From Myxococcales bacterium (lineage in GTDB: Bacteria; Myxococcota_A; Polyangia; Haliangiales; Haliangiaceae), in the NCBI GenBank assembly GCA_016716835.1, contig JADJUW010000003.1, positions 192,370 through 256,369 of the forward strand: a stretch of DNA of 64,000 nt, given 5' to 3'. The translations under genes were made by a program, and so were the position numbers. Each line of letters opens with the position of its first letter. Position 1 is the first letter of the stretch. Shown in pieces: positions 12,015 to 19,567 of this stretch. The notes beneath the pieces were generated by a model. It was not told the origin of the DNA and did not search any database. It worked only from the letters and a program-made list of their open reading frames with translations.

Positions 12015-12507
12015 AGCGCACCTCGGTGATGGTAAAGCTCGCCGTCCCCTTAGGCCGCACCACCGCGACCTCATCGCCGACGCGCTTGCCGAGCAAGGCG
12101 CGCGCGACCGGGGCATCAAGGCTAATCCAGCCCCGATCAGGATCGAACTCATCGGGTCCAACGATGCGATACGTCGCGCATTCCCCGTCGTCATCTTCAA
12201 GGTCGACATAGGCGCCAAAAAACACGCGCTGCGGATCCGTCGGCGGCTCGCTCACGATCACCAGCTCTTCGAGGCGCTTGGTAAGAAAGCGCACCCGGCG
12301 ATCGATCTCGCGCAGGCGTTTTTTGCCGTATTGATACTCGGCATTCTCCGAGCGATCGCCCTGCGCGGCGGCGTCCGCGACCTCCTGGGTGACGCGAGGT
12401 CGCTCGATCGTCCAAAGCTGCGCTAGCTCCTCGCGAAGGCGCCGGGCTCCCGCCGCGGTTATATAGGCGCTGCCTTTTGGGCGGTGGATGCGGTCGCGAA
12501 TCGACAT
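12004..12507 (-). CDS. greB: Transcript cleavage factor GreB
   Basis: 167 residues, full length. GreA/GreB factors enter the RNA polymerase secondary channel and stimulate cleavage of backtracked RNA. The N-terminal coiled coil carries the acidic tip region GDRSENAEYQYGKKRLREID, the signature of the family, and the C-terminal FKBP-like domain ends with GDEVAVVRPKGTASFTI. The opening IHRPKGSAYITAAGARRLREEL and the tip residues fit GreB better than GreA. Divergent from the CorC-like gene; the 12508-12601 gap holds both promoters, with a possible -10 TAGTAT at 12581-12586 for the rightward gene. Confidence 0.92.
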   Translation of the reverse strand: MSIRDRIHRPKGSAYITAAGARRLREELAQLWTIERPRVTQEVADAAAQGDRSENAEYQYGKKRLREIDRRVRFLTKRLEELVIVSEPPTDPQRVFFGAYVDLEDDDGECATYRIVGPDEFDPDRGWISLDAPVARALLGKRVGDEVAVVRPKGTASFTITEVRYEA

Positions 12508-12601
12508 AATAAAATTAGATGGTTAGGAGGCTTACGGCACGCAAAAGATACCTACCAACGTTTAGGGGCCCGGGCTTCTCTAGTATGCTGGCACGCGGCC
12601 A

Positions 12602-13740
12602 ATGGCCACTGATTTCTTTATCATTATGGCGCTGATGCTCGCGAACGGCTTGTTCGCGGGCGCGGAGATTGCCTTGCTCAGCGTGCGCAAAACGCGGCTG
12701 GCCGAGTTGCAGCGCAAGGGCGACAAGCGCGCGCTCGCGGTGCAAGCCTTGCGCGCCGAGCCCGAGCGTTTTTTGGCGACCGTGCAGGTGGGCATCACGC
12801 TGATTAGCACCGCCGCCGCGGCCTTTGGTGGCGCCGCCCTCGGCGATGCGCTTGAGCCGATCCTTTTTGACCTTGGCGTTGGCACGTATGCAAAGCCGCT
12901 GGCGATCGGCACGGTGGTCGTCGGCATCGCGTTTCTCAGCGTCGTCTTTGGCGAGCTGGTCCCCAAGTCGCTCGCGCTGCGTTACTCGGATATCTACGCG
13001 CTGTGGATCGGCCGTCCGCTGCTCGGCCTCGCCAAGTTGGCGCGCCCGATCGTTTGGGTGCTCACGGCGTCTTCCAACCTCGTGCTGCGGTTCTTTGGCG
13101 ATCGCACTACGTTTTCTGAATCGCGGCTGTCGCGCGATGAGCTGCAGCAGCTCGTCGAGGAGGCCGCCGTCGCCGGTTCGGTCGATCCGCGCGTCAGCGA
13201 GATCGCCTCGCGCGCGCTCGAGTTTGGCGAGGTCACCGTGGCCGAGCTCATGGTGCCGCGCTCGCGCGTGGTGGCCTTGGCCAAGTCGACGCCCAGCCAC
13301 GAGGTGCAGCGCGTGCTGCTCGAAGAAGGCCATAGCCGGATGCCCGTGTTTAGCGATTCGCCAGATCGGCTGATCGGTTACGTGATGGCGCGCGACGTTA
13401 TATCTTCAGCGAAGATGAAGAGCCCGAGGTCATCGTCGAGCGCGAGACGACCGGGGCCGCCATCGTCGCGGGCTGGGTGTCGGTGCGCAAGGTGAATCGC
13501 GAGCTCGACATAGCGCTGCCCGTGGGACGAGATCGCACGACGATTGCGGGCCTCTGCATGGGGCTTGCGGGCGCGATTCCGGCCACGGGCGAACGCATCG
13601 CCGTCGGCGATGGCAGCGTGATCGAGGTCATCGAGGCTTCGCCGCGGCGGGTGCGCAAGGTGCGGATTTGGCCGGCTGGCATCACCGAACCCGCGGAGGC
13701 GACTGCTGACCGCAGCGTGCCTACGGAGTTCGTGGCGTGA
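12602..13740 (+). pseudogene. CNNM/CorC-HlyC-like membrane protein, broken by internal deletion or frameshift
   Basis: Reading from ATG 12602, the product is a DUF21/CNNM transmembrane protein (three to four hydrophobic spans; ANGLFAGAEIALLSVRKTRL; VFGELVPKSLALRY) followed by the first CBS domain (EVTVAELMVPRSRVVAL ... DRLIGYVMARDV). At about 13390-13400 this frame leaves the homology and ends at 13495. The family's C-terminal transporter-associated domain continues in another frame (IFSEDEEPEVIVERETTGAA, WVSVRKVNRELD...) to the TGA at 13740. The second CBS domain, normally about 60 residues, is missing between the two parts. So either a non-multiple-of-three internal deletion has inactivated the gene, or the assembly has an error here. 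Intact members are linked to Mg/Co ion efflux. Confidence 0.75.
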
Positions 13741-14814
13741 GCGGGCCCGGCGCCAGCGGCGTCTCGATGGTGGCCAGGCCAGCGTCGCCTTACGTTCGCG
13801 CGACATGGCAGCAAGCCTTTGTGGGCCCGTCGCGGTACGAGGTCGTGGTGGGCGCAGGCGAGGTCGCGGTCGTCGTGCGCAGCCACGCGATCGATCAGGT
13901 GTTGCGGTCGACCACCGCGGTCGCGCTCGCGGGCCAGGCCCTGTGGTGGTTTCGCACCGAGCCGGCTAGCGTGGGTTGCGATCGATTGGCAAGGCGGCCG
14001 CGAGCGACATCGGTTTGCGATCGACCTCGAGATTTCTTTCGTCGTCGTCGATGCGGCGGCGCTGGCAACCTGGCTGCTCGACCAGCAGGAACCCGACGAC
14101 ATCGTCGAGGTGCTCGTCGCGCGCGCGGTGTCGCGGCGGGTGTCGTGGCTGCTCGCCGAGTTGGGGCCGGTGCGGAGCGAATTGCAGCGGGTCATCGTGT
14201 CCGAAATTCGGACGAATGTCATTCGCCCGATTTGCCCCGGCGTGGCGCTGCGCCAGGTCATCATCTCGCAATGCGAGCGGCAGGCGCCGCGGGCGACCAC
14301 GGCGGCGGGCGCCGGTGAGGCGGGCCGCGCCGGCGATACCCCACCGGTTACGGCGGCGACGGCGGCGCATCGCGTCGAAGACCTAACGAACACCGAGGAA
14401 ATCGATGTGTCGTCGATCATGGTCGGCGCCCTGGCGGGCGATACCAACAGCGAAATCGTCTTGTTTAGCTCAGACGTGCTGCCGGCGGTCGATAACGAAC
14501 GCGCGGCGAGCGAGATCACGGCACCCTCGCTCGCGGCGGCGCGCGCGGCGATGGCCACCGAAGATGACAGCGAGCCGTATGCCGATATAGAGGTCGCGGC
14601 GCCAGCCGCAGGCGTACCAAGCCAAGAGGCGCACGGGTCCGAACCAGTGGAGCATCCAGCCTATCCGTTCGGCGCCCGGGTACGGGTCGCGGATCATCGA
14701 GGGCGGTGGCAGGCGGCCGTCGTGACGCGTAGCGCCCCACACATGTTAGAGGTGCAAATGGAGCACAGCGGTCGGGTGCTCAGCGTCACGCCAACCGACG
14801 TTAAGCCTTCGTAA
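13737..14814 (+). pseudogene. Unknown protein gene with a frameshift near 13968
   Basis: The start GTG at 13737 overlaps the preceding TGA (GTGA). The first frame looks protein-like up to about 13968 (QQAFVGPSRYEVVVGAGEVA, ALAGQALWWFRTEPA) and then turns into Arg-rich shadow. The +1 frame becomes protein-like at the same point (LAWVAIDWQGGRERHRFAID, LEISFVVVDAAALATWLLDQ) and runs to a stop at 14814. The joint protein would be about 358 residues: an unfamiliar N-terminal domain, an acidic Ala-rich linker, and a small C-terminal beta module (YPFGARVRVADHRGRWQAAV) like tudor/agenet-type folds. I do not recognise the family. No slippery heptamer is visible, so decay or sequencing error is more likely than programmed shifting. 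Confidence 0.65.
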
Positions 14815-15066
14815 TAACGCAGCGCCGAGGTGGCAGGGCACCTGGCCATGCGGACAGTAAGCCCCGGCGCCCACGCCCGCCGTAACGGCAACTGTACTGG
14901 CCGCTGCGGCACCCCCTGTCAGCAGCTGTTAGGCAAGTTCGCAAAAAAAAACAGATACCTACGAGTGTCAGCTGGGTTACAAATGGGCCTCAAAAAAGCG
15001 GTATCCCTTTTGCAATATTCCAGCAAGAGACGGCCCGTTTGGCCACAACTAGATCAAAGAGGACCC

Positions 15067-15843
15067 ATGAAGAAATTGTATGGAAGCGTATTGTTCACGG
15101 TTTTGGCGGCAGCAATCTCTGCATGTGGTCCCGAAGATACAGGGATAAATCCCGGTGCGACGTGTGAACCCGTCGCCAACACGGACATTTGCGAAGGCGG
15201 CCTCGATGAGGATTGCGACGGCTTTACCGACTGTTCCGATCCAGATTGTGCGGGCTATCCGTCGTGTCCGCCTCCCTGCGGCACGGTGACGGCGTCGGAC
15301 CTCGAACTGCCGCTTCCCGACGGCCCTCAGCCAGGCGACGAGCTCGACTACTTCTTGGGGACGGCCGAGCTACAAGGCTTTGGCGCCGGCGCGACGTTGC
15401 AAAACGCGGGCGATCTGCTCAGCGCCTGCGTCATCATGGAACACTCTTGGATTCGCGATCTGCAAATCGAAATGGTCTGCCCATCCGGCGAAATCGTCGT
15501 CTTGCAAGAATTCTTGGGCACCACCGGTGGTCAGGTTTTTCTCGGCGAGCCCATCGATACGGATTACGACGTGCCGCAGCCAGGCGTAGGGTATGAGTAT
15601 TGCTGGACGCCAACCGCCACCAACCTACCGCTGCTCGAGTACGCCAACGCCAACCCCGGCATCACGACGATTCCCGCCGGCGACTATCAGCCCGTCGGCT
15701 CGTTTGAAAGCCTCGAAGGCTGCACGCTGGATGGCGCGTGGTCGATTAAGGTCACCGACCTGTGGGGCGCTGACAACGGCTATATCTTTGGGTGGAGCCT
15801 CGACTTCAACCCGGCCATCATTCAAGACTGTTCGATCTGGTAA
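15067..15843 (+). CDS. Lipoprotein with proprotein-convertase P-domain-like C terminus
   Basis: 258 residues. Start ATG 15067 has an AGAGGA Shine-Dalgarno seven bases upstream and begins a lipoprotein signal (FTVLAAAISAC, Cys20). Next comes an Asp/Cys-rich segment (GGLDEDCDGFTDCSDPDC) like the calcium-binding-type repeats common in Myxococcota surface proteins, then a beta-sandwich whose end (CTLDGAWSIKVTDLWGADNG, FGWSLDF) is the signature of P/Homo-B domains. These usually sit on secreted subtilases, but no protease domain is present, so it may be a stand-alone binding module. The 14815-15066 gap upstream is AT-richer and holds a run of nine A at 14942-14950. Confidence 0.75.
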   Translation: MKKLYGSVLFTVLAAAISACGPEDTGINPGATCEPVANTDICEGGLDEDCDGFTDCSDPDCAGYPSCPPPCGTVTASDLELPLPDGPQPGDELDYFLGTAELQGFGAGATLQNAGDLLSACVIMEHSWIRDLQIEMVCPSGEIVVLQEFLGTTGGQVFLGEPIDTDYDVPQPGVGYEYCWTPTATNLPLLEYANANPGITTIPAGDYQPVGSFESLEGCTLDGAWSIKVTDLWGADNGYIFGWSLDFNPAIIQDCSIW

Positions 15844-15913
15844 GGCCTTTGGGCGCCGGCTGATGTCTATCTGGTAGACGCGGCCATGCCTCGCCCCGGC
15901 TTGGGGCTAGAGG

Positions 15914-16324
15914 CTAGAGCTCTGAGATCGCGATGGTCATGGCAACGCCGGCCAAACACAGCAGCCGCTGGTGGTCGGCGTTTTCGACATTGCTCATGAT
16001 GAATTCGTGCATCGCGGGCTGGGATTTTTTTAGGACCTTGCTCGCATCGCCTTTGGCGGCCTGATCGAGGTCTTCAAACCCGGCGATAGGACAGGGCAGC
16101 TCGATCGCCTTTTCGATAGCCCGCACCAACAGCGCGGCGTGGAAGACCACCGAGATGACGCCCTCGGCGCCGCCGATTTCGTTTTCGTGGGCGGTGATGT
16201 ATTGGGTGAGCGCCATCTGGTCCTGCACAAATTCGCCGACCAGCGTCGCGGAATAATCGGGCTCGGCCATGCGTTTGGAGGCCTCAGCGACCACGGCGGC
16301 CATGTGTTCATTTTCAATTTTCAT
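15914..16324 (-). CDS. Conserved-looking hypothetical protein
   Basis: 136 residues, soluble, mostly helical, no signal peptide. Composition and codon use match the neighbouring genes. The N-terminal half is acidic and the centre has a hydrophobic GAEGVISVVFHAALLVRAIE segment. I do not recognise a family. It is divergent from the TonB-like gene at 16342 (17 bases apart), so the two likely share a regulatory region. The start MKIENEHM fits a cytoplasmic protein. Confidence 0.6.
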   Translation of the reverse strand: MKIENEHMAAVVAEASKRMAEPDYSATLVGEFVQDQMALTQYITAHENEIGGAEGVISVVFHAALLVRAIEKAIELPCPIAGFEDLDQAAKGDASKVLKKSQPAMHEFIMSNVENADHQRLLCLAGVAMTIAISEL

Positions 16325-16341
16325 CTAAAAACCGTGCGACA

Positions 16342-17952
16342 ATGGTAGCAGATTTGGGGGCAATGGGCTTGGCGACGCGTCCGCGACGATGGCATGAAAC
16401 CGCAGGGGTGCGCGCGGCGGTCGTGCTGTCGCTGTGCGCCCATGCGCTGATCGCGCTGGCCATTTGGGGCCCGGCTTGGTGGGCGGCGCGGGCAGGCTCA
16501 TCGACGCCTGCTATTGATATCAATTCCGAGCTGGCCCCGGCCAAGCCTGAGGTCGAAACGATTGGCCAAGGTGGCGTGGCAGCGGGCGCAAGCGAGGCGA
16601 CGCCCGTGGTGCCGATGCAAGTCGCCTTGATCGACTGGCCAACGCCGAAGCCGACAAGCACGCCCAAGCCAAAACCGAAGCCGGCGGTCGAGGTAGCAGC
16701 ACTATCCGGGCCCAACGTGGCCGGTGCACTCAAGGACGTACCAGGGCCCAAGCGTCCGCCGAAACCGGTCGAGGGCGCCAAGCCCGCCACGGCTGCGCCG
16801 TCCGCAGATGCGGCGCTGGGCGGTGGCGAGGGCGTTGGAGCGGCCGGTGGTGCGGGTCCTGGCGTGGCGCCGGTGTTGGTGGCCGGCATTGGCAACGCGA
16901 GCTTCGCCACGGGCGCAAACTTGCTCGCCTATGCGCCGCCGCGCCATATCGTTGCGGTTTACGTGCGGTTGTCGTTACTGCGCGATACGCCGTGGGAGCC
17001 CATGGTCGAGGCCATCTTGCGACCAATGCCCGATTACCGCGCCTTGCTCGGCAAGCAGGCCGCCGGCGATAAATCCGCCAGCCGCTTGTTCGACTCGATC
17101 TTGATTTCGACGTCGTCGCCGCGGCGGGTGGACGCGACGATGTTGGCGGTGCGGCCGCGCGTAGCACGCGACGTCGTGCGCAGGTCCGTAGCCGACGGCG
17201 ACAAAATTTTCTGGCGCGTGGTGCGCGGCGGCGCCGCCGGCGAACGGCTGCCGAGCGATGGCCGCGTGTTCTTGGCGCCGGCGCTCGACCTCATGTTGCT
17301 CGCGCGCGTCAGTGAGCTCGGCGATTTGATGGCGCCGCCTACCGGCACGCAGGCTGCCGCCACCGCGGCGACACCAGCGGCGGCTTCGACGGCACCGCTT
17401 GACGCCGTGCCCGTGCCCGCGCCTGCACCAGCGCCAGCGCCAGCGGCGAGCGCCTCGTCGACCATCGATACCAGCGTCGCCCACGGCGCGCTGCCGGGCT
17501 GGCTGTCGCAGCTCATGCAACTCGAGGCCCACGTCGTTGCGAATTCCCCTGCGGGCAAGGCGCCCCTCCTGATGATGACCGCGGCGATTAAGCCATCGGC
17601 CAAGGTGGGCGAGCGCCTCGGCACGCCGGGCTTGGCCTTGCCGACGCAAATGACGCTTTCCGTGATCATGGAGGCCACCGGCTTTGTCGTGCGCGGCAAT
17701 CTGGTCTTTGCTGACGCCGCGGCGGCAAGCGCCTTTGCGGGCGTGGTGATCGCCAAGCAGGCCGAGGCGGTCGGCGATCCAATCGCGGGCCTCGTGCTGT
17801 CGCGGGTCGGCGCCAAGAACGCGTTGCTCAACTTTTCGCTGCAACCAACCGATCGCGTGCTGGCGTTTTCAACGTCCATCAGCGCGGTCGATGCCAAAAA
17901 ATTGCTTACGCTCGCGGCGCTCGAGCTCGCCTCCTACTTTGCGGAGCCATGA
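16342..17952 (+). CDS. Membrane-anchored Pro/Ala-rich protein with TonB-like N terminus
   Basis: 536 residues. One N-terminal hydrophobic span (AVVLSLCAHALIALAIWGPA, about 29-48) is followed by a Pro-Lys linker (PTPKPTSTPKPKPKP) and an Ala/Pro-rich stretch, the layout of TonB/TolA-type periplasm-spanning proteins. The C-terminal part has no TonB signature; it looks like two related alpha/beta units (AVYVRLSLLRDTPWEPMVEA and the final FVVRGNLVFADAAAASAFAG) separated by another Pro/Ala linker. The periplasmic location is an inference from topology; function unknown. The sugar transferase begins 4 bases after its stop, so the two are probably co-transcribed. Confidence 0.65.
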   Translation: MVADLGAMGLATRPRRWHETAGVRAAVVLSLCAHALIALAIWGPAWWAARAGSSTPAIDINSELAPAKPEVETIGQGGVAAGASEATPVVPMQVALIDWPTPKPTSTPKPKPKPAVEVAALSGPNVAGALKDVPGPKRPPKPVEGAKPATAAPSADAALGGGEGVGAAGGAGPGVAPVLVAGIGNASFATGANLLAYAPPRHIVAVYVRLSLLRDTPWEPMVEAILRPMPDYRALLGKQAAGDKSASRLFDSILISTSSPRRVDATMLAVRPRVARDVVRRSVADGDKIFWRVVRGGAAGERLPSDGRVFLAPALDLMLLARVSELGDLMAPPTGTQAAATAATPAAASTAPLDAVPVPAPAPAPAPAASASSTIDTSVAHGALPGWLSQLMQLEAHVVANSPAGKAPLLMMTAAIKPSAKVGERLGTPGLALPTQMTLSVIMEATGFVVRGNLVFADAAAASAFAGVVIAKQAEAVGDPIAGLVLSRVGAKNALLNFSLQPTDRVLAFSTSISAVDAKKLLTLAALELASYFAEP

Positions 17953-17956
17953 GGTT

Positions 17957-18517
17957 ATGAATCGCGCCGCAGACTTGGTTGGCGTGGCGCTGTTGGCGCC
18001 GCTTGCGCTCCCGCTGGGGCTCGCCGCGACGGCGGCGATCTGCGTGTTTGATCGCGGCGAACCGATGTTCACGCAAACGCGCGTCGGGCTGGGGCGGCAG
18101 CCATTTGTGATCTACAAGCTGCGCACCATGCGCGACGGCCAGGTAACCCCTGTTGGGCACGTGCTGCGGAAGACCGGCCTCGATGAACTGCCGCAGTTGT
18201 GGAACGTCGTGCGCGGCGACATGAGCCTGGTGGGGCCGCGACCGTTGCTGCATACGGACATCGCACGGCTGAAATGGGATGGTCCCGACTATGACCTTCG
18301 GTGGAGCGTGCGGCCGGGCGTGGTCGGCCCGGTGCAGCTGTGGTCGACGCGACAGTGCGATGCGCGGCTGAGCTGGGTGTACGACCGCGGCTATGTGCGG
18401 CAGGCGTCGCTGGCGCGCGATGTCGCCTTGGTGGGCGCCGCGGGCCTGTGCGCGATTTTCGGGAAGAGGCGGGTCGCCCAGGTGTTTGCAGGTTGGCGGA
18501 GGCGAAGCTACACATGA
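17957..18517 (+). CDS. Bacterial sugar transferase (undecaprenyl-phosphate glycosyl-1-phosphate type)
   Basis: 186 residues: the catalytic C-terminal module only of the WcaJ/ExoY/PglC family, which loads a sugar-1-phosphate onto undecaprenyl phosphate to begin polysaccharide or O-glycan synthesis. One N-terminal membrane helix (VGVALLAPLALPLGLAATAA) leads into FTQTRVGLGRQPFVIYKLRTM, then RKTGLDELPQLWNVVRGDMS and LVGPRPL, all family hallmarks. The start at 17957 (ATG, MNRAADLVG) replaces an upstream start inside the previous gene. Its stop overlaps the next ATG (ATGA). No other polysaccharide genes are nearby, so it is an isolated priming enzyme. Confidence 0.88.
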   Translation: MNRAADLVGVALLAPLALPLGLAATAAICVFDRGEPMFTQTRVGLGRQPFVIYKLRTMRDGQVTPVGHVLRKTGLDELPQLWNVVRGDMSLVGPRPLLHTDIARLKWDGPDYDLRWSVRPGVVGPVQLWSTRQCDARLSWVYDRGYVRQASLARDVALVGAAGLCAIFGKRRVAQVFAGWRRRSYT

Positions 18518-19524
18518 AGGTCTTGCTCTTAGGCTTAGGCAATATTGGCACCACGCTGGCAAACGTGCTGCTGGCGCAACGCGAGCTGCTTGGCATTTCG
18601 CGGCTGCGCCTGCAAAAGGGCACGCCCAAGCCCTATCTTGAGGCCGATCTCGACTTGCTGCGCGCACGTGGCGCCGAGGTTGTTACGGGGCGCGAGCTCG
18701 CTGCGCATGGCGATGGCATGGATTATGTTTTTGACTGCCGTGGCGCTGGAATGCCTCTCGCAGACAAAGTCGCGTTAGAGGCTATGCCGCAGCTACGCGG
18801 CGCGGTGGCCCAGGGGAGCGAACACGGCTATGGCGTGCCCTACGTGACGGGCGTCAATGACGCCGCGGTGCGCGGCGAGCGCTTTGTGCAAGTGGCCTCG
18901 TGCAATGCGCACGCGGTGGCGACGTTGCTGCGCGTGTTTGCCGGCGACGAATTGGCGGGGCTCGTGCGCGGTGATTTTGTGGTGGTGAGACGCAGCGAAG
19001 ACATCGGCGCGCATGAGCGCCTCGTTTCGGGCACGGTGGTGTCGCGGCACGCCGAGCCGCTGGGTACGCACCACGCCGCCGCCGCGCAGCGCATCTACGC
19101 GACGCGCGGCATCAACGTCGAGGTGACGAGCTCAGACGTCACCACGCCGAGCCAGCTCATGCACACGCTGCGCTTCTCGCTCACGCTGCGTGGCGAGCAA
19201 TCTGCCGCCGACTTGCAGGCCGCCATCGCGCGCGAGCCGTTGGTCGCGACGACGCAAAAGTTTGATGCAAATCGCCTCTTCGAACTCGGCCGCCGCTACG
19301 GCGTGCAAGGCCGTTTGTACGCCCACGCCATCGTTGTCGCAAACGACCTGCTCATTCACCACCGCGATGGCAACACCGAGGTCCGCGGCTGGGCCTTCGT
19401 ACCGCAAGAAGGCAACACCATCCTCTCGACCCTCGCCGCCTTCCTCTTCCAAACCCAGCACCCCGCCGCCGCCGCCATTCTCGCCACCCTGACTGAGGGT
19501 CACTCCATAGGCAAAATAGTATAG
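18514..19524 (+). CDS. Type II (archaeal-type) glyceraldehyde-3-phosphate dehydrogenase-like protein
   Basis: 336 residues. An N-terminal Rossmann motif LLLGLGNIGTTLAN (4-17) leads to a segment FVQVASCNAHAVATLLRVF that matches the catalytic SCNTTGL region of type II GAPDHs. Later similarities are PLGTHHAAAAQRI (compare VPSHHA), TPSQLMHTLRFSLTL (compare TLMHMHF) and the end RDGNTEVRGWAFVPQEGNTI. The catalytic cysteine appears kept, but the following TT is HA, so the activity may differ (another aldehyde or semialdehyde). The start at 18514 overlaps the sugar transferase stop by ATGA, strongly coupling the pair. The fold call is from remembered motifs; a profile search would settle it. Confidence 0.6.
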   Translation: MKVLLLGLGNIGTTLANVLLAQRELLGISRLRLQKGTPKPYLEADLDLLRARGAEVVTGRELAAHGDGMDYVFDCRGAGMPLADKVALEAMPQLRGAVAQGSEHGYGVPYVTGVNDAAVRGERFVQVASCNAHAVATLLRVFAGDELAGLVRGDFVVVRRSEDIGAHERLVSGTVVSRHAEPLGTHHAAAAQRIYATRGINVEVTSSDVTTPSQLMHTLRFSLTLRGEQSAADLQAAIAREPLVATTQKFDANRLFELGRRYGVQGRLYAHAIVVANDLLIHHRDGNTEVRGWAFVPQEGNTILSTLAAFLFQTQHPAAAAILATLTEGHSIGKIV

Positions 19525-19567
19525 CGATAACAATAGGTTGCCCCCCGCACTGCGTAATTACCACATT

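Noticed and set aside
12515..13333. 272-codon minus-strand frame
   Set aside because: Antisense of the CNNM domain, which matches its family on the plus strand.
13819..13968. N-terminal part of the long frame to 14814, starting MWARRGTRS
   Set aside because: Arg/Ser-rich shadow; the real N terminus of this protein is in the frame that begins at 13737.
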